Positions 1-9,164 of a DNA stretch of 64,000 nucleotides are shown one piece after another. Under the pieces are notes generated by a model. It was given only the letters and a program-made list of their open reading frames with translations, did no database searches and was not told the origin of the DNA. This stretch comes from Nomia melanderi. Its lineage: Eukaryota > Arthropoda > Insecta > Hymenoptera > Halictidae. The stretch lies in NCBI RefSeq assembly GCF_051020985.1, contig NW_027475134.1, positions 2,914,001 through 2,978,000 on the forward strand, read 5' to 3'. A program made the translations under genes and the position numbers. The stretch's first letter is position 1. The number at the start of each line of letters is the position of its first letter.

Positions 1-414
1 GTCTCATGGGGCCGGCCACTCAGGGTGAGGGGAAAATCCAATATATATCTGCTGATATCTCGGCTGCTATTACAGATAGCGCAATAAATCAAAGTGCATT
101 GTCTGTAGGAGGCCCTGGCGCATGAATCTGTGCAGCGGGAACGACCTCGGAGCACCAGGGGCGAGACAACCACCTTCTCATGGGGCCGGAAACTCAGGGT
201 CCGGGAAAAATCCAATATATATCTGGTGATATCTCGGGTCCTATTACAGATAGCGCAATAAATCAAAGTGCATTACCTGTAGGAGGCCCTGGCGCATGAA
301 TCTGTGCAGCGGGAACGTCCTCGGACCTCCAGGGGCCGAGAAAACCACAGTCTCATGGGGCCGGACACTCAGGGTCAGGGGAAAATCCAATATATATCTG
401 GTGATATCTCGGGT

Positions 415-429
415 GCTATTAGAGATAGC
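415..429. other. GCTAT...ATAGC dyad, one per monomer (reference copy)
   Basis: GCTAT and ATAGC flank a five-base spacer. Both main sub-types, with TAGAG or TACAG in the middle, keep the arms. In the TAGAG type an overlapping pair, TATCTC 405-410 and GAGATA 422-427, can also form. Short dyads of this kind have been discussed for centromeric satellites that lack a CENP-B box, but this is only a resemblance. Confidence 0.55.
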
Positions 430-470
430 GCAATAAATCAAAGTGCATTGTCTGTAGGAGGCCCTGGCGC

Positions 471-611
471 ATGAATCTGTGCAGCGGGAACGACCTCGGA
501 ACACCAGGGGCCGAGAAAACCACCGTCTCATGGGGCAGGACACTCAGGGTCAGTGAAAAATCCAATATATATCTGGTGATATCTCGGGTGCTATCAGAGA
601 TAGCGCAATAA
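471..611 (+). other. 46-codon open frame with AGGAGG upstream, repeated per monomer (probably not a gene)
   Basis: In a standard 175-bp context each monomer has ATG nine bases after AGGAGG (here 456-461), then 46 codons crossing into the next monomer, and a TAA in GCGCAATAA. The frame encodes a GPPGAEKTT-like string that in four places reads GPPGAGKTT, a match to the Walker A pattern. The frame is broken in units with 1- or 2-bp indels, and some units lose the ATG (about 27,937) or gain stops (about 30,910). I see no excess of synonymous change between copies. In a eukaryotic satellite a bacterial-type ribosome site has no meaning, so I do not call this coding. Confidence 0.12.
495..515. other. 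CTCGG...CCGAG dyad, one per monomer (reference copy)
   Basis: This is a 5-bp inverted repeat with an 11-base spacer, CTCGG then CCGAG. It is present at the same place in nearly every monomer. In the units reading TTCTCGGACC the arms extend to six base pairs (TCTCGG/CCGAGA). Some units break it, for instance those reading GGGGCTGAG or GGGGCCAAG. It could form a small cruciform or bind a dimeric protein; neither is shown. Confidence 0.6.
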
Positions 612-1432
612 ACCAAAGTGCATTGTCTGTCGGAGACCCTGGCGCATGTACCTGTGCAGCGGGATCGACCTCGGACCACCAGGGGCCGAGAAAACGACCG
701 TCTCATGGGGCCGGACGCTCAGGGTCAGTGAAAAATCCAATATATATCTGCTGATATCTCGGGTGCTATTACAGATAGCGCAATAAATCAAAGTGCATTG
801 TCTGTAGGAGGCCCTGGCGCATGAACTTGTGCAGCGGGAACGTTCTCGGACCTCCAGGGGCCGAGAAAACCACAGTCTCATGGGGCCGGACACTCAAGGT
901 CGGGGAAAAATCCAATATATATCTGGTGATATCTCGGGTGATATTAGAGATAGCGCAATAAATCAAAGTGCATTGTCTGTAGGAGACCCTGGCGCATGAA
1001 CCTGTGCTGCGGGAACGACCTCGGACCACCAGGGGCCGAGAAAACGACCGTCTCATGGGGCCGGACGCTCAGGGTCAGGGAAAAATCCAATATATAGGTG
1101 GTGATATCTCGGGTGCTATTACAGATAGCGCAATAAATCAAAGTGCATTGTCTGTAGGAGACACTGGCGCATGAACCTGTGCAGCGGGAACGACCTCGGA
1201 CCACCAGGGGCCGAGAAAACGACAGTCTCATGGGGCCGGACACTCAGGGTCAGGGAAAAATCCAATATATATCTGGTGATATCTCGGGTGCTATTAGAGA
1301 TAGCGCAATAAACCAAAGTGAATTATCTGCAGGAGGCCCTGGCGCATGAATCTGTGCAGCGAGAACGACCTCGGACCACCAGGGGCCGAGAAAACTACCG
1401 TCTCATGGGGCCGGTCAGTCAGGGTCAGTGAA

Positions 1433-2624
1433 AAATCCAATATATATCTGGTGATATCTCGGGTGCTATTATAGATAGCGCAATAAATCAAAGTGAGTTA
1501 TCTGTAGGAGGCCCTGGCGCATGAATCTATGCAGCGGGAACGACCTCGGACCACCAGGGGCCGAGAAAACCAGCGTCCCGGGGGGCCGGACACTTAGAGT
1601 CAGTGAAAAATCCAATATATATCTGGTGATATCTCGGGTGCTATTACAGATAGCGCAATAAATCAAAGTGAATTATCTGCAGGAGGCCCTGGCGCATGAA
1701 TCTGTGCAACGGGAACGACCTCGGACCACCAGGGGCCGAAAAAACCACAGTCTCATGGGGCCGGACACTCAGGGTCAGGGAAAAATCCAATATATATCTT
1801 GTGATATCTTGGGTGCTATTAGAGATAGCGCAATAAATCAAAGTGAATTATCTGCAGGAGGCCCTGTCGCATGAATGTGTGCAGCGGGAACGACCTCGGA
1901 CCACCAGGGGCCGAGAAAACCGCAGTCTCATGGGGCCGGACACTCAGGGTCAGGGAAAAATCCAATACATATCTGGTGATATCTCGGGCGCTATTAGAGA
2001 TAGCGCAATAAGCCAAAGTGAATTATCTGCAGGAGGCCCTGGCGCATGAATCTGTGCAGCGGGAACGACCTCGGTCCACCAGGGGCCGAGAAAACCACCG
2101 TCTCATGGGGCTGGACACTCAGGGTGAGGGAAATATCCAATATATATCTTGTGATATCTCGGGTGCTATTACAGATAGCGCAATAAATCAAAGTGCATTG
2201 TCAGTAGGAGGCCGTGGCGCATGAATCTGGGCAGCGGGAACGACCTCGGACCACCAGGGGCCGAGAAGACCACCGTCTCATGGGGCCGGACACTCAGGGT
2301 CAGTGGAAAATCCAATATATATCTGGTGATATCTCGGGTGCTATTAGAGATAGCGCAATAAGCCAAAGGGAATTATCTGCAGGAGGCCCTGGCGCATGCA
2401 TCTGTGCAGCGGGAACGACCTAGGACCACCAGGGGCCGGGAAAACCACCGTCTCATGGGGCCGGACACTCAGGGTAAGGGAAAAATCCAATATATATCCG
2501 GTGATATCTCGGGTGCTATTAGAGATAGCGCAACAACCGAAAGTGAATTATCTGCAGGAGGCCCTGGCGCATGAATCTGTGCAGCGGGAACGACCTCGGA
2601 CCACCAGGGGCCGAGAAAACCACC
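1433..2624. repeat. Block D2 copy 1 (also at 12,979-14,170 and about 19,485-20,185)
   Basis: A run of about seven monomers with diagnostic features: GAGTTATCTG near 1,496, GTCCCGGGGGG near 1,574, CCTGTCGCATG near 1,864, CGGTCCACC near 2,072, GAGGGAAATATCC near 2,125, CAGTAGGAGGCCGTGG near 2,201 and CCTAGGACC near 2,419. It matches 12,979-14,170 at a constant offset of 11,546 bp. The downstream part, from about 1,819, matches 19,485 onward at offset 17,666. The constant offset over more than a kilobase shows block copying rather than convergent mutation. Confidence 0.87.
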
Positions 2625-3674
2625 GTCTCATGGGGCAGGATACTCAGGGTCAGGGAAAAATCCGATATATATCTTGTGATATCTCGGGTGCTATTAGAGA
2701 TAGCGCAATAAACCAAAGTGAATTATCTGCAGGAGGCCCTGGCGCATGAATCTGTGCAACGGGAACGACCTCGGACCACCAGGGGCCGAGAAAACCACAG
2801 TCTCATGGGGCCGGACACTCTGGGTCAGGGAAAAATCCAATATATATGTGGTGATATCTCGGGTGCTATTACAGATAGCGCAATAAATCAAAGTGCATTG
2901 TCTGCAGGGGGCCCTGGCGCATGAATCTGTGCAGCGGGAACGACCTCGGACCACCAGGGGCCGAGAAAACTACAGTCTCATGCGGCCGGACACTCAGGGT
3001 CTGGGGAAAATCCAATATATATCTGGTGATATCTCGGGTCCTATTACAGATAGGGAAATAAATCAAAGAGAATTATCTGCAGGAGGCCCTGGCGCATGAA
3101 TCTGTGCAGCGGGAACGACCTCGGTCCACCAGGGGCCGAGAAAACCACCGTCTCATGTGGCTGGACACTCAGGGTGAGGGAAATATCCAATATATATCTG
3201 GTAATATCTCGGGTGCTATTACAGATAGCGCAATAAATCAAAGTGCGTTGTCTGCAGGAGACCCTGGCGCATGAACCTGTGCAGCGGGAACGACCTCGGA
3301 CCACCAGGGGCCGAGAAAACCACAGTCTCATGGGGCCGTTCACTCAGGGTCAGGGAAAATTCCAATATATATCTGGTGATATCTCGGGTGCTATTACAGA
3401 TAGCGCAATAAATCAAAGTACATTGTCTGTAGGAGGCCCTGGCGCATGAACTTGTGCAGCGGGAACGTTCTCGGACCTCCAGGGGCCGAGAAAACCACAG
3501 TCTCATGGGGCCGGACACTCAAGGTCGGGGAAAAATCCAATATATATCTGGTGATATCTCGGGTGCTATTACAGATAGCGCAATAAATCAAAGTGCATTG
3601 TCTGTAGGAGGCCCTGGCGCATGAATCTGTGCAGCGGGAACGTCCTCGGACCTCCAGGGGCCGAGAAAACCACA
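2519..3674. repeat. Monomers related to 20,185-20,680 and 62,400-62,600
   Basis: About six and a half monomers. 2,519 to about 2,888 matches 20,185-20,554 at offset 17,666, including CACTCTGGGT near 2,817. After that the 20-kb copy jumps two monomers ahead: its GTGCGTTGTCTG near 20,557 matches the one near 3,243. The unit near 3,000 with GGGTCTGGGG and TAGGGAAATAAATC resembles one near 62,510. GCCGTTCACTCAGG near 3,336 recurs near 20,653, 52,868, 56,195 and 59,695. Confidence 0.8.
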
Positions 3675-4374
3675 GTCTCATGGGGCCGGACACTCAGGGT
3701 CAGTGGAAAATCCAATATAGATCTGGTGATATCTCGGGTGCTATTACAGATAGCGCAATAAATCAAAGTGCATTACCTGTAGGAGGCCCTGGCGCATGAA
3801 TCTGTGCAGCGGGAACGTCCTCGGACCTCCAGGGGCCGAGACAACGACCGTCTCATGGGGCCGGACACTCAGGGTCAGGGTAAAATCCAATATATATCTG
3901 GTGATATCTCGGGTGCTATTACAGATAGCGCAATAAATCAATGTGCATTGTCTGTAGGAGGCCCAGGCGCATGAATCTGTTCAGCGGGAACGACCTCGGA
4001 CGACCAGGGGCCGAGAAAACCACAGTCTCATGGGGCCGGACACTCAGGGTCAGGGGAAAATCCAATATATATCTGGTGATATCTCGGGTGCTATTAGAGA
4101 TAGCGCAATAAACCAAAGTGAATTATCTGCAGGAGGCACTGGCGCATGGATCTGTGCAACGGGAACGACCTCGGACCACCAGGGGCCGAGAAAACCACAG
4201 TCTCATGGGGCCGGACACTTAGGGTCAGGGGAAAATCCAATATATATCTGGTGATATCTCGGGTGCTATTAGAGATAGCGCAATAAATCAAAGTGCATTG
4301 TCTGTAGGAGGCCCTGGCGCATGAATCTGTGCAGCGGGAAGGACCTCGGAACACCAGGGGCCGAGAATACCACC
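3675..4374. repeat. Four-monomer cassette (TATAGATCTGG / GACAACGACCG / CCCAGGCGC / GCACTGGCGC)
   Basis: These four monomers, in this order, are the most often reused cassette in the window. Marks are TATAGATCTGG and CATTACCTG, then GAGACAACGACCG with GGGTAAAATCC, then CAATGTGCATTG with GGCCCAGGCGC and GAATCTGTTCAGC, then GAATTATCTGC with GGCACTGGCGC and GTGCAACGGG. Near-full or partial copies lie near 6,840-7,520, 37,100, 40,080-40,430, 41,830-42,180, 43,745, 45,500-46,195, 47,250, 48,130, 49,530, 50,410-50,930, 53,400, 54,470-54,970, 56,570-56,900, 57,070-57,410, 57,770-58,110 and 60,900-61,250. It is the core of the 877-bp unit. Confidence 0.85.
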
Positions 4375-5338
4375 GTCACATGGGGCAGGACACTCAGGGT
4401 CAGTGAAAAATCCAATATATATATATGGTGATATCTCGGGTGCTATTACAGATACGGCAATAAATCAAAGTGCATTGTCTGTAGGAGACCCTGGCGCATG
4501 AACCTGTGCAGCGGGAACGACCTCGGACCACCAGGGGCCGAGAAAACGACCGTCTCATGGGGCCGGACGCTCAGGGTCAGGGAAAAATCCAATATATAGG
4601 TGGTGATATCTCGGGTGCTATTACAGATAGCGCAATAAATCAAAGTGCATTGTCTGTAGGAGACACTGGCGCATGAACCTGTGCAGCGGGAACGACCTCG
4701 GACCACCAGGGGCCGAGAAAACCACAGTCTCATAGGGCCGGACACTCAGGGTCAGGGAAAAATCCAATATATATCTGGTGATATCTCGGGTGCTATTAGA
4801 GATAGCGCAATAAACCAAAGTGAATTATCTGCAGGAGGCCCTGGCGCATGAATCTGTGCAGCGAGAACGACCTCGGACCACCAGGGGCCGAGAAAACTAC
4901 CGTCTCATGGGGCCGGCCACTCAGGGTGAGGGGAAAATCCAATATATATCTGCTGATATCTCGGCTGCTATTACAGATAGCGCAATAAATCAAAGTGCAT
5001 TGTCTGTAGGAGGCCCTGGCGCATGAATCTGTGCAGCGAGAACGACCTCGGAGCACCAGGGGCGAGACAACCACCTTCTCATGGGGCCGGAAACTCAGGG
5101 TCCGGGAAAAATCCAATATATATCTGGTGATATCTCGGGTCCTATTACAGATAGCGCAATAAATCAAAGTGCATTACCTGTAGGAGGCCCTGGCGCATGA
5201 ATCTGTGCAGCGGGAACGTCCTCGGACCTCCAGGGGCCGAGAAAACCACAGTCTCATGGGGCCGGACACTCAGGGTCAGGGGAAAATCCAATATATATCT
5301 GGTGATATCTCGGGTGCTATTAGAGATAGCGCAATAAA
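3779..5338. repeat. Block D9 copy 1 (1.56 kb; also at 50,513 and 60,839)
   Basis: This stretch matches 50,513-52,070 at offset 46,734, changing to 46,732 where the 177-bp unit near 4,420 has two extra bases of AT run. It also matches 60,839 onward. Shared marks in order are CCCAGGCGC, GCACTGGCGC, GCGGGAAGGACC, GTCACATGGGGCAGG, ATATAGGTGG, GACACTGGCGC, GCGAGAACGACC, the 174-bp GGCGAGACAACC unit, and CATTACCTG. One clear difference is GGCCACTCAGGGTGAGG at 4,913 against GGTCAGTCAGGGTCAGTG near 51,646. Confidence 0.85.
4375..4551. repeat. 177-bp monomer with expanded AT run
   Basis: Anchor starts at 4,375 and 4,552 are 177 bp apart. The extra two bases are one more AT step in the run before GGTGATATC near 4,420. 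It is the only 177-bp unit in the first 39 kb; the others all lie between 39.7 and 55.1 kb and have a different sequence after the run. Confidence 0.85.
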
Positions 5339-8300
5339 TCAAAGTGCATTGTCTGTAGGAGGCCCTGGCGCATGAATCTGTGCAGCGGGAACGACCTCGG
5401 AACACCAGGGGCCGAGAAAACCACCGTCTCATGGGGCAGGACACTCAGGGTCAGTGAAAAATCCAATATATATCTGGTGATATCTCGGGTGCTATCAGAG
5501 ATAGCGCAATAAACCAAAGTGCATTGTCTGTCGGAGACCCTGGCGCATGTACCTGTGCAGCGGGATCGACCTCGGACCACCAGGGGCCGAGAAAACGACC
5601 GTCTCATGGGGCCGGACGCTCAGGGTCAGTGAAAAATCCAATATATATCTGCTGATATCTCGGGTGCTATTACAGATAGCGCAATAAATCAAAGTGCATT
5701 GTCTGTAGGAGACCCTGGCGCATGAACCTGTGCTGCGGGAACGACCTCGGACCACCAGGGGCCGAGAAAACGACCGTCTCATGGGGCCGGACGCTCAGGG
5801 TCAGGGAAAAATCCAATATATAGGTGGTGATATCTCGGGTGCTATTACAGATAGCGCAATAAATCAAAGTGCATTGTCTGTAGGAGACACTGGCGCATGA
5901 ACCTGTGCAGCGGGAACGACCTCGGACCACCAGGGGCCGAGAAAACGACTGTCTCATGGGGCCGGACACTCAGGGTCAGGGAAAAATCCAATATATATCT
6001 GGTGATATCTCGGGTGCTATTAGAGATAGCGCAATAAACCAAAGTGAATTATCTGCAGGAGGCCCTGGCGCATGAATCTGTGCAGCGAGAACGACCTCGG
6101 ACCACCAGGGGCCGAGAAAACTACCGTCTCATGGGGCCGGTCAGTCAGGGTCAGTGAAAAATCCAATATATATCTGCTGATATCTCGGCTGCTATTACAG
6201 ATAGCGCAATAAATCAAAGTGCATTGTCTGTAGGAGGCCCTGGCGCATGAATCTGTGCAGCGGGAACGACCTCGGAGCACCAGGGGCGAGACAACCACCT
6301 TCTCATGGAGCCGGAAACTCAGGGTCCGGGAAAAATCCAATATATATCTGGTGATATCTCGGGTGCTATTACAGATAGCGCAATAAATCAAAGTGCATTA
6401 CCTGTAGGAGGCCCTGGCGCATGAATCTGTGCAGCGGGAACGTCCTCGGACCTCCAGGGGCCGAGAAAACCACAGTCTCATGGGGCCGGACACTCAGGGT
6501 CAGGGGAAAATCCAATATATATCTGGTGATATCTCGGGTGCTATTACAGATAGCGCAATAAATCAAAGTGCATTGTCTGTCGGAGACCCTGGCGCATGAA
6601 CCTGTGCAGCGGGATCGACCTCGGACCACCAGGGGCCGAGAAAACGATCGTCTCGTGGGGCCGGACGCTCAGGGTCAGTGAAAAATCCAATATATATCTG
6701 GTGATATCTCGGGTGCTATTACAGATAGCGCAATAAATCAAAGTGCATTGTCTGTAGGAGGCCCTGGCGCATGAACTTGTGCAGCGGGAACGTTCTCGGA
6801 CCTCCAGGGGCCGAGAAAACCACAGTCTCATGGGGCCGGACACTCAGGGTCAGTGGAAAATCCAATATAGATCTGGTGATATCTCGGGTGCTATTACAGA
6901 TAGCGCAATAAATCAAAGTGCATTACCTGTAGGAGGCCCTGGCGCATGAATCTGTGCAGCGGGAACGTCCTCGGACCTCCAGGGGCCGAGACAACGACCG
7001 TCTCATGGGGCCGGACACTCAGGGTCAGGGTAATATCCAATATATATCTGGTGATATCTCGGGTGCTATTACAGATAGCGCAATAAATCAATGTGCATTG
7101 TCTGTAGGAGGCCCAGGCGCATGAATCTGTTCAGCGGGAACGACCTCGGACGACCAGGGGCCGAGAAAACCACAGTCTCATGGGGCCGGACACTCAGGGT
7201 CAGGGGAAAATCCAATATATATCTGGTGATATCTCGGGTGCTATTAGAGATAGCGCAATAAACCAAAGTGAATTATCTGCAGGAGGCACTGGCGCATGAA
7301 TCTGTGCAACGGGAACGACCTTGGACCACCAGGGGCCGAGAAAACCACAGTCTCATGGGGCCGGACACTTAGGGTCAGGGGAAAATCCAATATATATCTG
7401 GTGATATCTCGGGTGCTATTAGAGATAGCGCAATAAATCAAAGTGCATTGTCTGTAGGAGGCCCTGGCGCATGAATCTGTGCAGCGGGAACGACCTCGGA
7501 GCACCAGGGGCGAGACAACCACCTTCTCATGGGGCCGGAAACTCAGCGTCCGGGAAAAATCCAATATATATCTGGTGATATCTCGGGTCCTATTACAGAT
7601 AGCGCAATAAATCAAAGTGCATTACCTGTAGGAGGCCCTGGCGCATGAATCTGTGCAGCGGGAACGTCCTCGGACCTCCAGGGGCCGAGAAAACCACAGT
7701 CTCATGGGGCCGGACACTCAGGGTCAGGGGAAAATCCAATATATATCTGGTGATATCTCGGGTGCTATTAGAGATAGCGCAATAAATCAAAGTGCATTGT
7801 CTGTAGGAGGCCCTGGCGCATGAATCTGTGCAGCGGGAACGACCTCGGAACACCAGGGGCCGAGAAAACCACCGTCTCATGGGGCAGGACACTCAGGGTC
7901 AGTGAAAAATCCAATATATATCTGGTGATATCTCGGGTGCTATCAGAGATAGCGCAATAAACCAAAGTGAATTATCTGCAGGAGGCCCTGGCGCATGAAT
8001 CTGTGCAGCGGGAACGACCTCGGACCTCCAGGGGCCGAGACAACCACCGTCACATGGGGCCGGACACTCAGGGTCAGTGTAAAATCCAATATATATCTGG
8101 TGATATCTCGGGTGCTATTACAGATAGCGCAATAAATCAAAGTGCATTGTCTGTAGGAGGCCCTGGCGCATGAACTTGTGCAGCGGGAACGTTCTCGGAC
8201 CTCCAGGGGCCGAGAAAACCACAGTCTCATGGGGCCGGACACTCAAGGTCGGGGAAAAATCCAATATATATCTGGTGATATCTCGGGTGCTATTAGAGAT

Positions 8301-8573
8301 AGCGCAATAAATCAAAGTGCATTGTCTGTAGGAGGCCCTGGCGCATGAATCTGTGCAGCGGGAACGACCTCGGAACACCAGGGGCCGAGAAAACCACCGT
8401 CTCATGGGGCAGGACACTCAGGGTCAGTGAAAAATCCAATATATATCTGGTGATATCTCGGGTGCTATTACAGATAGCGCAATAAATCAAAGTGCATTGT
8501 CTGTCGGAGACCCTGGCGCATGTACTGTGCAGCGGGATCGACCTCGGACCACCAGGGGCCGAGAAAACGACCG
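4902..8573. repeat. Three 1,224-bp units sharing a three-monomer cassette
   Basis: Anchors at 4,902, 6,126, 7,350 and about 8,574 define three 7-monomer units of 1,224 bp (six of 175 and one of 174). The first three monomers of each unit correspond: a 174-bp unit with GGCGAGACAACC, then one with GGAAACTCAG and CATTACCTG, then one with GAACGTCCTCGG upstream of a CAGGGG unit. The remaining four differ between units. This is therefore a repeated cassette at regular spacing, not a clean higher-order array. Confidence 0.75.
8518..8530. repeat. Rare 1-bp deletion CATGTACTGTGC (also near 14,816)
   Basis: Where related units read CATGTACCTGTGC, this one has lost a C, giving a 174-bp monomer. The same deletion near 14,816 is embedded in the same flanks, so it marks one event followed by duplication at 6,297 bp. 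Confidence 0.8.
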
Positions 8574-9164
8574 TCTCATGGGGCCGGACGCTCAGGGTCA
8601 GTGAAAAATCCAATATATAGGTGGTGATATCTCGGGTGCTATTAGAGATAGCGCAATAAACCAAAGTGAATTATCTGCAGGAGGCCCTGGCGCATGAATC
8701 TGTGCAGCGAGAACGACCTCGGACCACCAGGGGCCGAGAAAACTACCGTCTCATGGGGCCGGTCAGTCAGGGTCAGTGAAAAATCCAATATATATCTGCT
8801 GATATCTCGGCTGCTATTACAGATAGCGCAATAAATCAAAGTGCATTGTCTGTAGGAGGCCCTGGCGCATGAATCTGTGCAGCGGGAACGACCTCGGACC
8901 TCCAGGGGCCGAGAAAACCACAGTCTCATGGGGCCGGACACTCAAGGTCGGGGAAAAATCCAATATATATCTGGTGATATCTCGGGTGATATTAGAGATA
9001 GCGCAATAAATCAAAGTGCATTGTCTGTAGGAGACCCTGGCGCATGAACCTGTGCAGCGGGAACGACCTCGGACCACCAGGGGCCGAGAAAACGACCGTC
9101 TCATGGGGCCGGACGCTCAGGGTCAGGGAAAAATCCAATATATAGGTGGTGATATCTCGGGTGC
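8574..9164. repeat. Mixed monomers between the 1,224-bp units and block D3
   Basis: About three and a half monomers that recombine marks from 4.8-6.2 kb: GCGAGAACG with AAAACTACCG, CTGCTGATATCTCGGCTG, AAGGTCGGGG, GTGATATTAGAG and ATATAGGTGG. The GTGATATTAG mark also occurs near 948. The TCGGCTG unit here lacks the 1-bp deletion seen in its relatives at 6,280 and 9,609, so it is a hybrid or a reverted copy. Confidence 0.7.

Larger units (their letters stand above)
350..524. repeat. Representative 175-bp monomer
   Basis: This is a typical unit used as a reference for internal features. It has a GATATC site at 403-408, a short hairpin-capable pair TATCTC 405-410 and GAGATA 422-427, a 15-bp dyad GCTAT 415-419 / ATAGC 425-429, AGGAGG at 456-461, ATG at 471, and a 21-bp dyad CTCGG 495-499 / CCGAG 511-515. 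The monomer is about 53% GC by hand count of the common consensus and carries 8-9 CpG dinucleotides. The AT-rich half (A-tract plus AT run, roughly monomer positions 33-60) and the GC-rich half (roughly 110-170) are sharply separated. Confidence 0.9.
1..1449. repeat. Block D1 copy 1, start of a 28-monomer (4,901-bp) period
   Basis: Positions 1-810 match 4,902-5,711 almost base for base: in the first monomer I see one change, GCGGG against GCGAG. Positions 986-1,449 then match 5,712-6,175, so the second copy has lost exactly one monomer with the register kept. The 4,901 bp between the two starts equals 26 units of 175, one of 174 and one of 177. The block ends where CTGGTG is replaced by CTGCTG at 1,449/6,175. 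Confidence 0.88.

Noticed and set aside
39..50. TATA box in the AT run CCAATATATATC
   Set aside because: It is an AT dinucleotide run present in every monomer with variable length; no other promoter element or transcript evidence is visible.
456..473. Shine-Dalgarno plus start codon (AGGAGG, nine bases, ATG), suggesting a prokaryotic source
   Set aside because: A 64-kb satellite with higher-order structure is a eukaryotic feature. The motif is part of the monomer and occurs once per unit.
653..666. tRNA-like internal promoter (B-box-like GATCGACCTC) in the GCGGGATCG monomers
   Set aside because: The match is imperfect, most monomers read GAACGACC instead, no convincing A box lies at the right distance, and there is no cloverleaf fold.
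2423..2449. Walker A P-loop match (GPPGAGKTT) in a plus-strand frame
   Set aside because: The consensus monomer reads GPPGAEKTT, no Walker B or other ATPase motif follows, and the frame stops after 46 codons.
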